Below, in pieces: positions 10,264 to 20,307 of a stretch of DNA of 64,000 nt. The translations under genes were made by a program, and so were the position numbers. The notes below the pieces were generated by a model. The model had not been told where the DNA came from. It saw only the letters and a list, made by a program, of their open reading frames with translations, and did no database searches. The DNA lies in NCBI GenBank assembly GCA_951802425.1, contig OX637803.1:744001-808000 (forward strand), given 5' to 3'. How positions within the stretch are numbered: the stretch's first letter is position 1; each line of letters starts with the position of its first letter. This DNA is from Clavaria fumosa (taxonomy: Eukaryota > Basidiomycota > Agaricomycetes > Agaricales > Clavariaceae).

Positions 10264-11075
10264 CTCTATCTGTATTATATTAGGTACTCATATTATATCA
10301 TCTACAGTCTTCTTCTTCTTGTCGCTCTGCTGTCTCTGGGACCCATACAGTACCCACCAACGAAATCGCGCCCAACCTCCGAACCGTCGCTTACCATCCT
10401 TTGGCGCCTTCGAATATTCACATGCAATTGGTACAGAGAACAGCAAGTCTTTGTGACGTTCACTGATACTCGGCTTCAACTTGGTGCGGTACAGAATGCA
10501 CGCGCCTAAATGGCAGGTATATGATTGTACTCCCAAAGACGATCATTAACCAAACCAGAACACACACTTTTACAGCACGAATTGGGATCTCATTCGCTAC
10601 AGCAAGGCTATTGTACAGCGCGGTAAAAAGCAAGAAAGAAGAGTGAAAAAAAAGCAGGAGTAACGCAAGCACGCAAGGTTATATGATATGTCAAAGCACT
10701 GAGAACAGCAAGAGCAAATCAAGGGTATCTCGTGCTCGGCACTGATAAAAGATCAAAAGAAATCCAGAACATAAAGTGTAAACCACAGATCATCTCGGCC
10801 GAAGCGTGGACCTAACGTGGCGACGAAGATCGCTCCTCCTGACGAAGGACTCGTCACATGCAGGAATTCTGCAGACGATAATGTTGAGGTGCGCCTTCTG
10901 GTGGCCTAAAAGCAATTATCAATGGCTACGTTCAGAGTCGGGAGACAACAGCACTCACTGCGAAGCTTGAACTTGGTCGTGAATGACGTGTCGCACTCGG
11001 CATACAGGAATGTCGCTGGCTGCCTCCTAGACGCTGCAGCCCGCTTAATGTCTTATAATGTTGCCTTAGATTGGG
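10264..11075. repeat. Segmental duplicate of the zinc-finger locus (copy 1, decayed)
   Basis: This block is closely similar, in the same orientation, to 33112-34012. Shared runs include AACAGCAAGTCTTTGTGACG, GCTACAGCAAGGCTATTGTA and TTGAGGTGCGCCTTCTGGTG. The copy carries the 3' flank and the last two exons with their intron, so it arose by DNA duplication and not by retroposition. It stops near 11075, where the proline-rich first exon of the other copy would follow. Confidence 0.85.
10798..11060 (-). pseudogene. Decayed C2H2 zinc-finger gene fragment
   Basis: Homologous to exons 2-3 of the intact zinc-finger gene at 33683-34334. The first finger has lost its first cysteine by a small deletion and a C-to-Y change (reads FLYAECDTSF). 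The second finger keeps its cysteines (CRIPACDESFVRRSDLRRH) but its last zinc-binding His is Leu (HVRSTL), and the reading ends RPR. The Pro/Ser-rich N-terminal exon is absent. It is not expected to bind zinc or DNA normally. Confidence 0.8.
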
Positions 11076-11443
11076 GCAGGGACAAGTGGAGATGGGGGTG
11101 GTTGGGACTCAGATTGGGTCAGTCATTTGTTTGGATCATGCTCTCGCTTTAATTGACCAAGGGAGTGTGTTGGAAATTGAAGCGAGCAGGTGCCAGGGAC
11201 CGTGGGAAGTTGGCCAGGTAGGTGTTTTTTCTACAACTGTACCAGACTGGTGTTGTGAAACCTGACATCTCCAAGCAACACCCACACTTATCGTAAAGAT
11301 TACGGGGTCGTATCAGCTGGAGCTTTTGCTGGTTTCGAGGCTTTGCCCGTCACGTGAGTAGGACAGCTTTTGCCAGTGGCTGCCGCGTTGCCATTTTTGA
11401 ACGTTCAAGTTGCAGACATCGACACCCATTGTCACCCAAACTG

Positions 11444-13214
11444 TCATGGACTACCCTCCCACGGATCGCACCTGCGATTTTGATACATATGAGAGCTTGC
11501 GTCAGGGACGTGTTGTGGTATCGGATCCCTACCGCTGGTTAGAGAGAGAGGATGCTGCCCGTGCAAACTGGTCTAAGGGTGCGTATTTGATATGATTTCA
11601 TGTGGAGCCGGATCTTCCCTGATCTTCCCTGATCTACCTAGTTCAGAATAGGTTTACAGAGGCGCACCTTCAGAGCTTTCGGGATAGAGGGTTGCTGGAG
11701 GAAAATCTCAAAGCGAATTTTGAATACACGAAGGTATTCAGATTGCTCATGACAGAGTCTGGCTTACAAAAATCCATTCAGTTCAGTGTACCCATTTTCA
11801 TTGCCGGGAAATGGTACTGGAGTGCCCGACGAGGGTCACAACAGCAACCGGTGTTATTTCAATCCCTAAATGCGGAGCTTCCGAATGGGGGACCAGATGG
11901 CCGGGATGACATTGAAGCGCATGCTGTGGCGTACTTCGATGTAAGTCTAGGCCACTGCAGTCAGTCGACTTGGACGACTGAACTTTGCATAGACGAATCT
12001 CTTGAGCGCTGATGGGACCATGTCCATGACCAATTGGGCCATCTCTCCAAATGGGAATTATTTTGCTTACAGCATTGCTAAATCGGTGAGTTAGGCATTC
12101 ACGCACGGCTCACCAATCATTCATCCCACCGTACTGTAGGGCTCTTATTGTCAGAAAATCCGCATACGGGATGCCTCTGTGCCCTTCAATTCCGCCTGAG
12201 ATTGATTGCATTGACTTCAGCGGTTTTGGGTGTATCGTCTGGGGTGGCGACTCGAATGGCATTTACTACGTCCATCCGGTGAGAAGGCCCTTCAGCCGTA
12301 CAACCAAGGCCATTGAACACGTCATCTCAGCCTTCGCTTGCGATATCTGACCGCCATCCCCTCCATGCTAAAGTGCTTTATCACAAAATTGGGGCAAAGC
12401 ATGGTGCGAATGAATCTCTACATTTTCTACCGCAATTGATTGCATTTGCAGATGATGATCAGGTGTTGCTGGTGGCAGAAGACATGCGGTTTGTGTTCGA
12501 AGTGTCAATCTCAACCGATGGAAACTATCTTCTACTTCGAACTACGACTGGTGTGACTGGTGTAGGTCATTTCCACATTCTTGAGATGTGTTTTGAACAC
12601 AAATATAGCGTGATAAACTTTGGGCAATTGAATTGCCACAACAGCCCCCCTCGGACGGGGGTTTTATGTGGACCAAACTTCACGACACTTTTGATGTGAG
12701 GTATCGATAGTACGTGCTCATTTGTGCATCGTGCGCCTCCGATCCACCTTTGCTTTATAGCGTCTGGAATGGTGGCCCGCTTTTCTATGTTCTAACGGAT
12801 GAGAATGCCGATCGTGATCATGTTGCAAAGCTCTCCTTTTCTGATGCTGCGATTTCACCATCCTCTCAGCCGCCCTTCCCTCCGCCTCTCTTGAATGACA
12901 ATCCAGATCTATTTCTCCGACAGTATGAGGTTTTCAACAATGATTATGCCGTGGCGGTGTACTCGCACAATGTGTGTCCCAGCATCCATTCCAGCTGCCT
13001 GTTGATTCACTAATTTGTCTAGGTTGTCAGTGAACTCTATGTCATCTCGAATGTTGCTCCTGTGTTGCGTCTCGAGCCTGACTTTGTTGGAACTATTACC
13101 GTAGAGCCTACTGAGACAGGGTTTTTGGCGTCCTTTTCCAGCTACACCATTCCACTCTTTGTGAAAGAATTCAAGCTTGGTACCAAAGAGCAACCGTCTT
13201 GGCGGCTGTGGCGG
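11444..13214 (+). pseudogene. Prolyl oligopeptidase (S9A) gene, 5' portion, interrupted
   Basis: N-terminal and beta-propeller part of a cytosolic prolyl oligopeptidase, a serine peptidase that cuts after proline in short peptides. The likely start at 11444 gives MDYPPTDRTCDFDTYE..VSDPYRWLER, the family's N-terminal signature. Exons then run through about 11646-11730 (QNRFTEAHLQSFRDR), 11780-11940 (FIAGKWYWSARRGSQQQP), 11993-12085 (MTNWAISPNGNYFAYS), 12140-12280, 12320-12560 and 12715-13214. The reading shifts frame near 12193-12200 (VPFNSA then stop, while the next frame gives PEIDCIDFSGFG), so it is damaged even apart from the insertion. At 13215 the exon is cut by Ty3/gypsy copy 1, with target duplication GGCGG at 13210-13214. 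The gene continues at 19148 and 25020. Confidence 0.85.
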
Positions 13215-13505
13215 TGTTAGGATTGCTTATGTAAGCCATCCCAAAGTGCAGTTGTGGAGAAACTGGGGAGGGTTATTGGAAGGTCACATGACCTGTGGCT
13301 GGGTTGGATTATGTAATCATGTAAGATCACATGACCTGGGGCCTGGGCACATCATGTGATCCGAGGGTCCGAGCGTGGGAACGCCGGCAAGTGCTGAAGC
13401 GTTCGCTATAAGTACTTTCGCTTTTCCTTTTTTGTACTCTTTTCCCCTTATCTTAGTATTGTCGTCATGACCTTACGCTTAAGTTGTGTGAGACCCAGTC
13501 TGATA
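13215..13505 (+). repeat. 5' LTR of family A copy 1
   Basis: 291 bp, TGTTAGG...CTGATA. It contains a TATA-like CTATAAGTA about 190 bp in and several TCACRTGA palindromes. CpG sites present in other copies are TG or CA here. Confidence 0.92.
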
Positions 13506-14079
13506 TAATACTAAGATCTGCCTGTCCGCCCTAGCCCCGTGTCCTAACCCGGCTAGCCTGGACCCTTAATTTCAAACTGTGACACATTGTCACAGCTCAG
13601 CCCCTATCATCCTCTTCTCCTTTACCCTGCCCGCGGTGTGTAACAGAACCGCGCGAAATTTTTACTGTGTGTAGATACACATGACCAGACCAGGAGGAAG
13701 TCAACTGTGACCCTCCCCAAGTGATACCGAGTGCCCAAGGCCCGGAACTTTGTTTTACAGCTACATACCAGTGAATCGTGTAGTGTACAGGGCAAGGAAA
13801 GGCCCCTACATAGTCTTTCTGTAGTTTCCTGGTCCAGTGGACAGGGCCCTTGCTCTGTGACCATTGTCAGAAGGGCGCACGGGCAACTCATTAGGAGTTG
13901 TGGAGCGACCACCTGGGACACCATTTGGGCCCCACGTTAACAAAAGTTTCATAGAATAAGAGTTCTATAGGTACATAAGTACACAGAAGAGCAGCCTAAG
14001 AGGACAGGACTGTTAAGAGATCGAAGAAATCCTGAGTGCCCAAGGCCTGGAACTTTATTTACAGCATCCAGGGCCTGTG

Positions 14080-17000
14080 ATGGCAGACCATGTCGCCCCG
14101 CCTGTAGCCCAACCTATGAGGCTTGACCTATCTGTTGCCCCCTTTGATGGGCAGAAAAGGAACTTCCGTACGTTCCTCCGATCCCTTCGCCTCCTGTTTA
14201 TGGCGAACCCGACTGTCTATGCTGTGGACCTGGTGAAGGTCCTTTTTGCTCTGAGCAAAATTACTGGAGAAGGATTCGCTGCAGAGTGGGTGAATATGAA
14301 GGCGGAAGAGATCCTGGGTAGTGGCGAGGCCGGAACCTGGGCAGAGTTTGTGGAGGAGATGAAGCATGCATTCGATGACCCGAATGACCATGCGACTGCC
14401 CTTGCCGATATTGCAGGGCTGAAACAGGGTGCCATGACAGCACCAGAGTTCTTCGCGAAATTCGAGACGCTGTTCCGACGGGCGAAGTTGAGTGCAGAGG
14501 ACTCAGGAATCCTAGTCCATTGGCTGGAGTTGAACCTGAGTAGGAGGTTGGTGGAGAGAATCTATGGTGTCTCCCCGATGCCAGAGACATATGGAGAATG
14601 GAAGGTGCTGGCTGAGAGGCTTGATGCCCAGCAAAGGCAACTGGATGGGATACTCACGGAACAGACACCGCGACCCACTGTGACCCCCGCGAGACCCACC
14701 GCGACCCTACCGCGACCTGCTGTGACCGTTTCGCGACCTCTTGTGACCCCTCTGCTGTGTACTCCAGATGTGGCCATGGCCCGAGGATGGGCCCCTGCTG
14801 ATGAGAGATGTTGTTTCCGATGCCACCAGACTGGCCATGCTGTCCGTTTCTGCCCCCTGCCTGATACGTGTCTGCAGGTCCCAAGGGCCCAAACCCGGGC
14901 AGCACCATGTGCCCCCCAAATGGCAGAGGGATATGAGAAAGAGATTGCACAGCTCCGAGCCTGCATAGAGCTGTGTGAGAGAGAGAGGAGGACTCCCACT
15001 GGGGAGAAGAAGTGTGCCAGCCCCCTTTCCATCCCTGTGCCTGCTGCAAGTATACCCCGATATACTATCTTGCAGCGGAGACATACCCGAATTGGGGCTG
15101 AGGTGAAGGAGGAAGTGAGACTGGCAGAGCGCCTAACCAGAGTGCGGCCAGAAGTGCGGAAACATGTGCCACGAGAGCTAGCCATCCAGGTGCACTTGGA
15201 GGCTTTCAGCACTGGCAAAGGGACCACAATGAAGGCCCTTGTCAACTCAGGGTGCACCAACTGCTTCATGGATTTGGAGTGGGCGAAAGGAGTGGGACTG
15301 GAGCCATCTCTCCTGCTGAACCCAATCACCATGTATAATGTGGATGGGACACAGAACAGGAATGGAAAGGTCCAGTATGGGATAGAGGTGCTGGTGAGAG
15401 TTGGTGACCACCAGGAGTGGATCCACTTTCTGCTGGGAAAGACCCAGTCCCACAAGGTCATCCTTGGGCATGACTGGCTCAAGTGGCATAACCCGGATAT
15501 CGACTGGCAGAAGGCAGAGCTGAGCCTTACCCGCTGCCCCCCACAGTGTTCCCCATCCCCTCGAGCCCCTGCACCCCTGAAAACGAGTACCCTCGCATCC
15601 ACGAGTATTCTGGACACCCGTTTTCCCAACTCTGGCCCTACCCCCGATTGGCCCAGCCGCTACCCTTTGGTGTTTAGTGAAGCAAAGTGGGATGAACTTC
15701 CCCGCTCCCGACCAGACTTCGATATTAAGATCGAGTTCAAAAAGGACCCTGAGCACCTCTCCTCCAAGCTGTATTCTTTGACACGGCAGGAGATGGTGGA
15801 GATGAACCGTTGGGTGGATGAGCAGCTTGCTTCTGGACGAATCTGGCCCTCGAAATCCCCATATGCCAGCCCCTTCTTCTTCAAACATGAGAAGGACAAA
15901 CTGCGGCCAATCATCGACTACTCGAGGCTGAATGCACACCTGATCAAGGACAAGTACCCCCTCCCCCGCATCCGAGACACAGTGGATGTGCTTAAAGGAG
16001 TGTTGATCTACTCTAAGATTGATGCAAAGGGAGGTTTCCCATCTATGCAGGTCTGGCCCGAGCACCAGCACCGCTGTGCCTTCCTGACACCCCGTGGACT
16101 CTTTGAACCAGCTGTCATGTGGTTTGGACTGCAGAATGCCCCTGCTACCTTCCAACACTTCATGAGTCATGTGTTGAGGGAGGAGATTGCAGGAGGACAT
16201 GTGAGGGCCTATGTGGATGATGTCATTGTGTTTGCAGAGGACTTGGCTACACACCGGTACTGGATGGATCGGGTCTTGAGGAAGTTTGGAGAGAATGGGT
16301 TGTGTCTCAAACTCAGTAAATGCGAGTTTGAGAAGAGTGAGATCATCTTCCTGGGGATGAAGATCTCCCACAACAGACTAGAGTAGGCTTGGTCACGAGT
16401 GCACTTGCGGATCACCTGGATCCGTGTGTGCAGGTAACTCATGGTGCATGGGGCCTTACTTGGATCCGTGGGAAACTCATCCCCATGAGTACTCATGACA
16501 AGTACTCACAAGTACTCACAAGTAATTGATGATTCACCAGCCAAAATCTTGTCAAGACCATTGACTCAGATCCTCAAAGATCCTCAAAAAGCCCACAGTA
16601 GGCAAACTCAGACTCACGAGTTTCCTGACTCATGGGTTTTCCCACGAGTTTACCTGTGGAGATCTGTGAGTGACCGGGACTCATGACCAAGCCTAGACTA
16701 GAGCATGATCCGGCCAAGGGTGCGGCAGTCCGAGATTGGCCACGTCCTAAGAATGTGAAGGATGTCCAGAGGTTTAATGGGATGCTGAACTACCTCCGCC
16801 GGCACATCCCGAATCTTTCTGCCCGGGCAAAGCCACTCTTCCGGCTGACTGGGAATGTTCCGTGGAAATGGGAGGAGGAGGAGGAAGCAGCCTTCCGAGA
16901 TCTCCGCCAGGCACTCGTATCAGCCCCGGTCTTGGCTCTGCCTCAGGACAAAGGGAGATGGAAGGTAGAGACAGATGCAAGCAACCTGGCAACTGGTGGA

Positions 17001-18845
17001 GTGCTCTCGCAGCAGCAGACAGATGGAACCTGGAGAGTTGTTGACTATATCTCCAAGGCCCTCACTGCAGCTGAGAAGAACTACAATGTGTATGACAAGG
17101 AGTTCTTGGCTGTGATTCGGGCACTTCGCGAGTGGCGAGCATACCTCATTGGAGCAGAGGAGACGATCAAGATCTGGACGGACCATGCAAACCTCCAGTA
17201 CTTCCGGAAGCCCCAGAAGTTGAAGCCGAGGCAGGTTCGTTGGGTTGGAGAGCTCCAGTGCTTTGACTTTGAGATAAAGTATCGCACTGGCAAGTCGAAT
17301 ACAAAGGCAGATGCACTCTCCCAGAGACTGGACTATGGAGAGATGGTGGAGGAGGATGCACCAGTGCAGGTTTTCCCAGAAACGGAAGTCCGTGTGTCAT
17401 TCACATCAGAAATGGAGACGCTACTCCAGAAAAATAGCGCGGTACACATACAGAAGCCGGAGGAGCTTGATGATGAGTGGACACGAGATCGTGCTGGACT
17501 CTGGCGAAAGGGGATAGTCACTTGGGTCCCCCTAGGAGCTCGTGAGGCCATTCTCGAGTTTGAGCATGACCTCCCCGCTGCTGGACACCCTGGGCCCCGG
17601 AAGTTGAGAGCAGCACTAGTGAAGGGTTATTGGTGGCCAGACATGGTAAAAGATGCAGATCGGTATGCCCAGGGGTGTGAGACATGCCAGCGGACGAAGC
17701 CCGACCGTACCAAGCGTGCTGCCCCACTGCACCCCCATCTGGTGCCCGATGGTCCCTGGTCGGTGATCTCATGGGACATAGTCGGTCCCCTCCCCCTCTC
17801 ACGTGGACATAATGCCATCCTTGTTATTGTCAACAAATTCACGAAACGGACACTGCTTGAAGCGATCGGGCTTGACCTCACAGGACTTGGAGCAGCGCGT
17901 CTCCTCCAGGATCGAGTGTTTCATGACCATGGAGTCCCTCACAAGGTTGTGAGTGACCGGGGGTCACAGTTCGTGTCCCGCTTCATGAAGGAGTTCTACT
18001 CCATGATCCGGGTAAAAGCAAATCCAAGTACTGCCTTTCATCTGCAGACTGATGGACAGACGGAACGGGCGAACCAGGAGATGGAGATCTATCTCCAGGC
18101 TTACGTGGACCATCTCCAGGATGACTGGGCTGAATGGTTGTCCACTGTGGAGTTTGCTCTTAATAATCGTGAGCACTCAGCAACAGGGCAGACACCTTTC
18201 TTCCTTGATTATGGATGACACCCATGGAATGGGGGGCTCCGGCCACCTTCTGAGGTGAACCCGGTGGCGGACGAGTGGATGGCTAAGCTCACAGGGTCCT
18301 GAAGAGCAGCCAAGGAGGCAATGGAGAAAGCAGTGGCAGCGATGAAGAAGAGCTACGATAAGGGGAAACGCCCAAGTCAGGAGTACTCTGAGGGAGATCT
18401 GGTCTGGCTGGATACTAGAAACTTGAAGATGGACCGGCCCTGTAAAAAGCTTGACAACAAGAGAGCAGGCCCCTTTGCAGTTGAGGAGAAGGTGGGACCT
18501 GCTGGGTATCGCCTCAAGCTCCCTCGGGCCTGGCGCATCCATTGGGTCTTCAATGAGTTGCTGTTGACACCATACCACCCCCCTTCTTTCCCTTCTCAGA
18601 ACCTGCCTCCCCCTCCGCCCCCTACGATTGATGATGACCACCTGGAGTATGATGTGGAGGCGATCCTTGATGTTAAGAAGGTGGGGCGTGGAGTGAGATA
18701 CCTGGTGAAGTGGTTGGGATACCCTGTAGAGGAGAACACTTGGGAGCCACGACGGAACCTCACCAATGTGGCACTGCTTCTCCAGGACTTCTTCCTTGCT
18801 CACCCTGACAAGGCCAAGCTAGCTGGTCGGGACGCCCAGCCTTAA
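14080..18845 (+). pseudogene. Broken gag-pol polyprotein of family A copy 1
   Basis: Same polyprotein as the intact copy at 20308-24717 but disrupted. Frame 1 (14080-16386) covers gag, the CCHC knuckle CFRCHQTGHAVRFC, protease and most of reverse transcriptase including YVDDVIVF. It ends at a TAG made by the MITE junction. The frame resumes after the MITE (about 16696-18218) with RNase H and integrase, then stops at TGA where the intact copy has CGA, and again at 18300. It continues 18321-18845 to the chromodomain. The protease active site reads NSGCTN instead of DSGCTN (GAC to AAC at about 15243). One codon (Lys of AEKDSG) is missing near 14500. Confidence 0.93.
16384..16695. mobile_element. 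hAT-like MITE inserted in family A copy 1
   Basis: A 312-bp insertion absent from the other two copies. Terminal inverted repeats are TAGGCTTGGTCACGAGT at the left and its complement with one mismatch at the right (ACTCATGACCAAGCCTA). It is flanked by an exact 8-bp target duplication GACTAGAG (16376-16383 and 16696-16703). The TAGG termini plus an 8-bp duplication are typical of hAT non-autonomous elements. It has no coding capacity. Its interior is rich in ACTCA/GAGT motifs, including ACAAGTACTCACAAGTACTC near 16500. Confidence 0.88.
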
Positions 18846-18856
18846 GAGGGGGGTGA

Positions 18857-19147
18857 TGTTAGGATCGCTTATGTAAGCCATCCCAAAGTGCAGTTGTGGA
18901 GAAACTGGGGAGGGTTGTTGGAAGGTCACATGACCTGTGGCTGGGTTGGATTATGTAATCATGTAAGATCACATGACCTGGGGCCTGGGCGCATCACGTG
19001 ATCCGAGGGTCCGAGCGTGGGAACGCCGGCAAGTGCCAAAGCGTTCGCTATAAGTACTTTCGCTTTTCCTTTTTTGTACTCTTTTCCCCTTATCTTAGTA
19101 TTGTCATCATGACCTTACGCTTAAGTTGTGTGAGACCCAGTCTGATA
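18857..19147 (+). repeat. 3' LTR of family A copy 1
   Basis: 291 bp, preceded by the polypurine tract at about 18845-18853 and followed by the target duplication GGCGG. It carries its own CpG losses (CCAAAG where others have CCGAAG; GTCATC where others have GTCGTC). Confidence 0.92.
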
Positions 19148-19449
19148 GGCGGTCCACTTGGTGCCCCAGGCTTTCCATTCCAGGGATTATTGCGGAACAG
19201 GTTCGTGCGTGATCAGGTTCTGTTGCTTGTGGTAGAGATTGATATTATCTTAGGTTTGGTATGAGAGCATTGATGGGACATCTGTTCCTATGTCCATCAT
19301 TCGTCACCTTGACACGCCGCTCAATGGAACAGCACCTTGCATCCAACATGGTAAGCACTCTGACAAATCACGTTGTTGGGTTACTGAGTGCATTGCAGGC
19401 TATGGTGGAATTGGAGACTGTCTTGTTCCCTTCTTCTCGCCAATGTTCC
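19148..19449 (+). pseudogene. Prolyl oligopeptidase gene, middle portion between two retroelements
   Basis: 302 bp of host gene left between two gypsy elements. It contains the exon end SIPGIIAEQ, an intron, then VWYESIDGTSVPMSIIRHLD, a second intron (19349 to about 19398), and GYGGIGDCLVPFFSPMF. These match the propeller-to-catalytic-domain transition of prolyl oligopeptidases (EQVWY.S.DGT..PMFI and YGYGG). Flanks are GGCGG on the left and GTTCC on the right, each the target duplication of an adjoining element. The sequence reads directly into 25020. Confidence 0.88.
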
Positions 19450-19740
19450 TGTTAGGATCGCTTATGTAAGCCATCCCAAAGTGCAGTTGTGGAGAAACTG
19501 GGGAGGGTTGTTGGAAGGTCACATGACCTGTGGCTGGGTCGGATTATGTAATCATGTAAGATCACATGACCTGGGGCCTGGGCGCATCACGTGATCCGAG
19601 GGTCCGAGCGTGGGAAAGTCGGCAAGTGCCGAAGCGTTCGCTATAAGTACTTTCGCTTTTCCTTTTTTGTACTCTTTTCCCCTTATCTTAGTATTGTCGT
19701 CATGACCTTACGCTTAAGTTGTGTGAGACCCAGTCTGATA
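19450..19740 (+). repeat. 5' LTR of family A copy 2
   Basis: 291 bp. It contains palindromic TCACATGA at 19519-19526 and 19562-19569, TCACGTGA at 19587-19594, and a TATA-like CTATAAGTA near 19641. Confidence 0.94.
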
Positions 19741-20307
19741 TAATACTAAGATCCGCCCGTCCGCCCTAGCCCCGTGTCCTAACCCGGCTAGCCTGGACCC
19801 TTAATCTCAAACTGTGACACGTTGTCACAGCTCAGCCCCTATCATCCTCTTCTTCTTTACCCTGCCCGCAGTGTGTAACAGAACTGCGTGAAATTTTTAC
19901 TGTGTGTACATACACGTGACCAGACCCAGAGGAAGTCAACTGTGACCCTCCCCAAGTGATACCGAGTGCCAAAGGCCCGGATCTCTATTTTACAGCTACG
20001 TACCAGTGAATCGCTTAGTGTACAGGGCAAGGAAAGCCCCTACATAGTCTTCTGTAGTTTCCTGGTCCAGTGGACAGAGCCCTTGCTCTGTGACCATTGT
20101 CAGAAGGGCACACGGGCAACTCATTAGGAGTTGTGGAGTGACCACCTGGGATACCATTCGTGCCCCACGTTAACAAAAGATTCATAGAATAAGAGTTCTA
20201 TAGGTACATAAGTACCTAGAAGAGCAGCCTGAGAGGACAGGACTGTTAAGAGATCGAAGAAATCCTGAGTGCCGAAGGCCCGGAATTTTATTTTACAGTG
20301 CTATAGA

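Larger units (their letters stand above)
13215..19147 (+). mobile_element. Ty3/gypsy chromovirus family A, copy 1 (older, disabled)
   Basis: LTR retrotransposon with 291-bp LTRs (13215-13505 and 18857-19147) starting TGTTAGGAT and ending TCTGATA. It is flanked by the 5-bp target duplication GGCGG (13210-13214, 19148-19152). The LTRs differ at about seven sites, all transitions and mostly CpG to TpG or CpA. The internal region has a leader of about 570 bp, a broken gag-pol frame, and a G-rich polypurine tract (AAGAGGGGGG) just before the 3' LTR. It is disabled by a MITE at 16384-16695, TGA codons at 18216 and 18300, and a catalytic Asp-to-Asn change in the protease. It sits inside the prolyl oligopeptidase gene. 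Confidence 0.95.

Noticed and set aside
13506..13530. Primer-binding site complementary to a specific tRNA
   Set aside because: The sequence after the 5' LTR (TAATACTAAGATCCGCC) did not match a tRNA 3' end that I could name; self-priming is possible in this clade but cannot be shown here.
13731..13940. Short ORF in the leader of family A elements as a separate gene
   Set aside because: It begins at a non-ATG codon, is disrupted in copy 2, and lies in the untranslated leader between LTR and gag.
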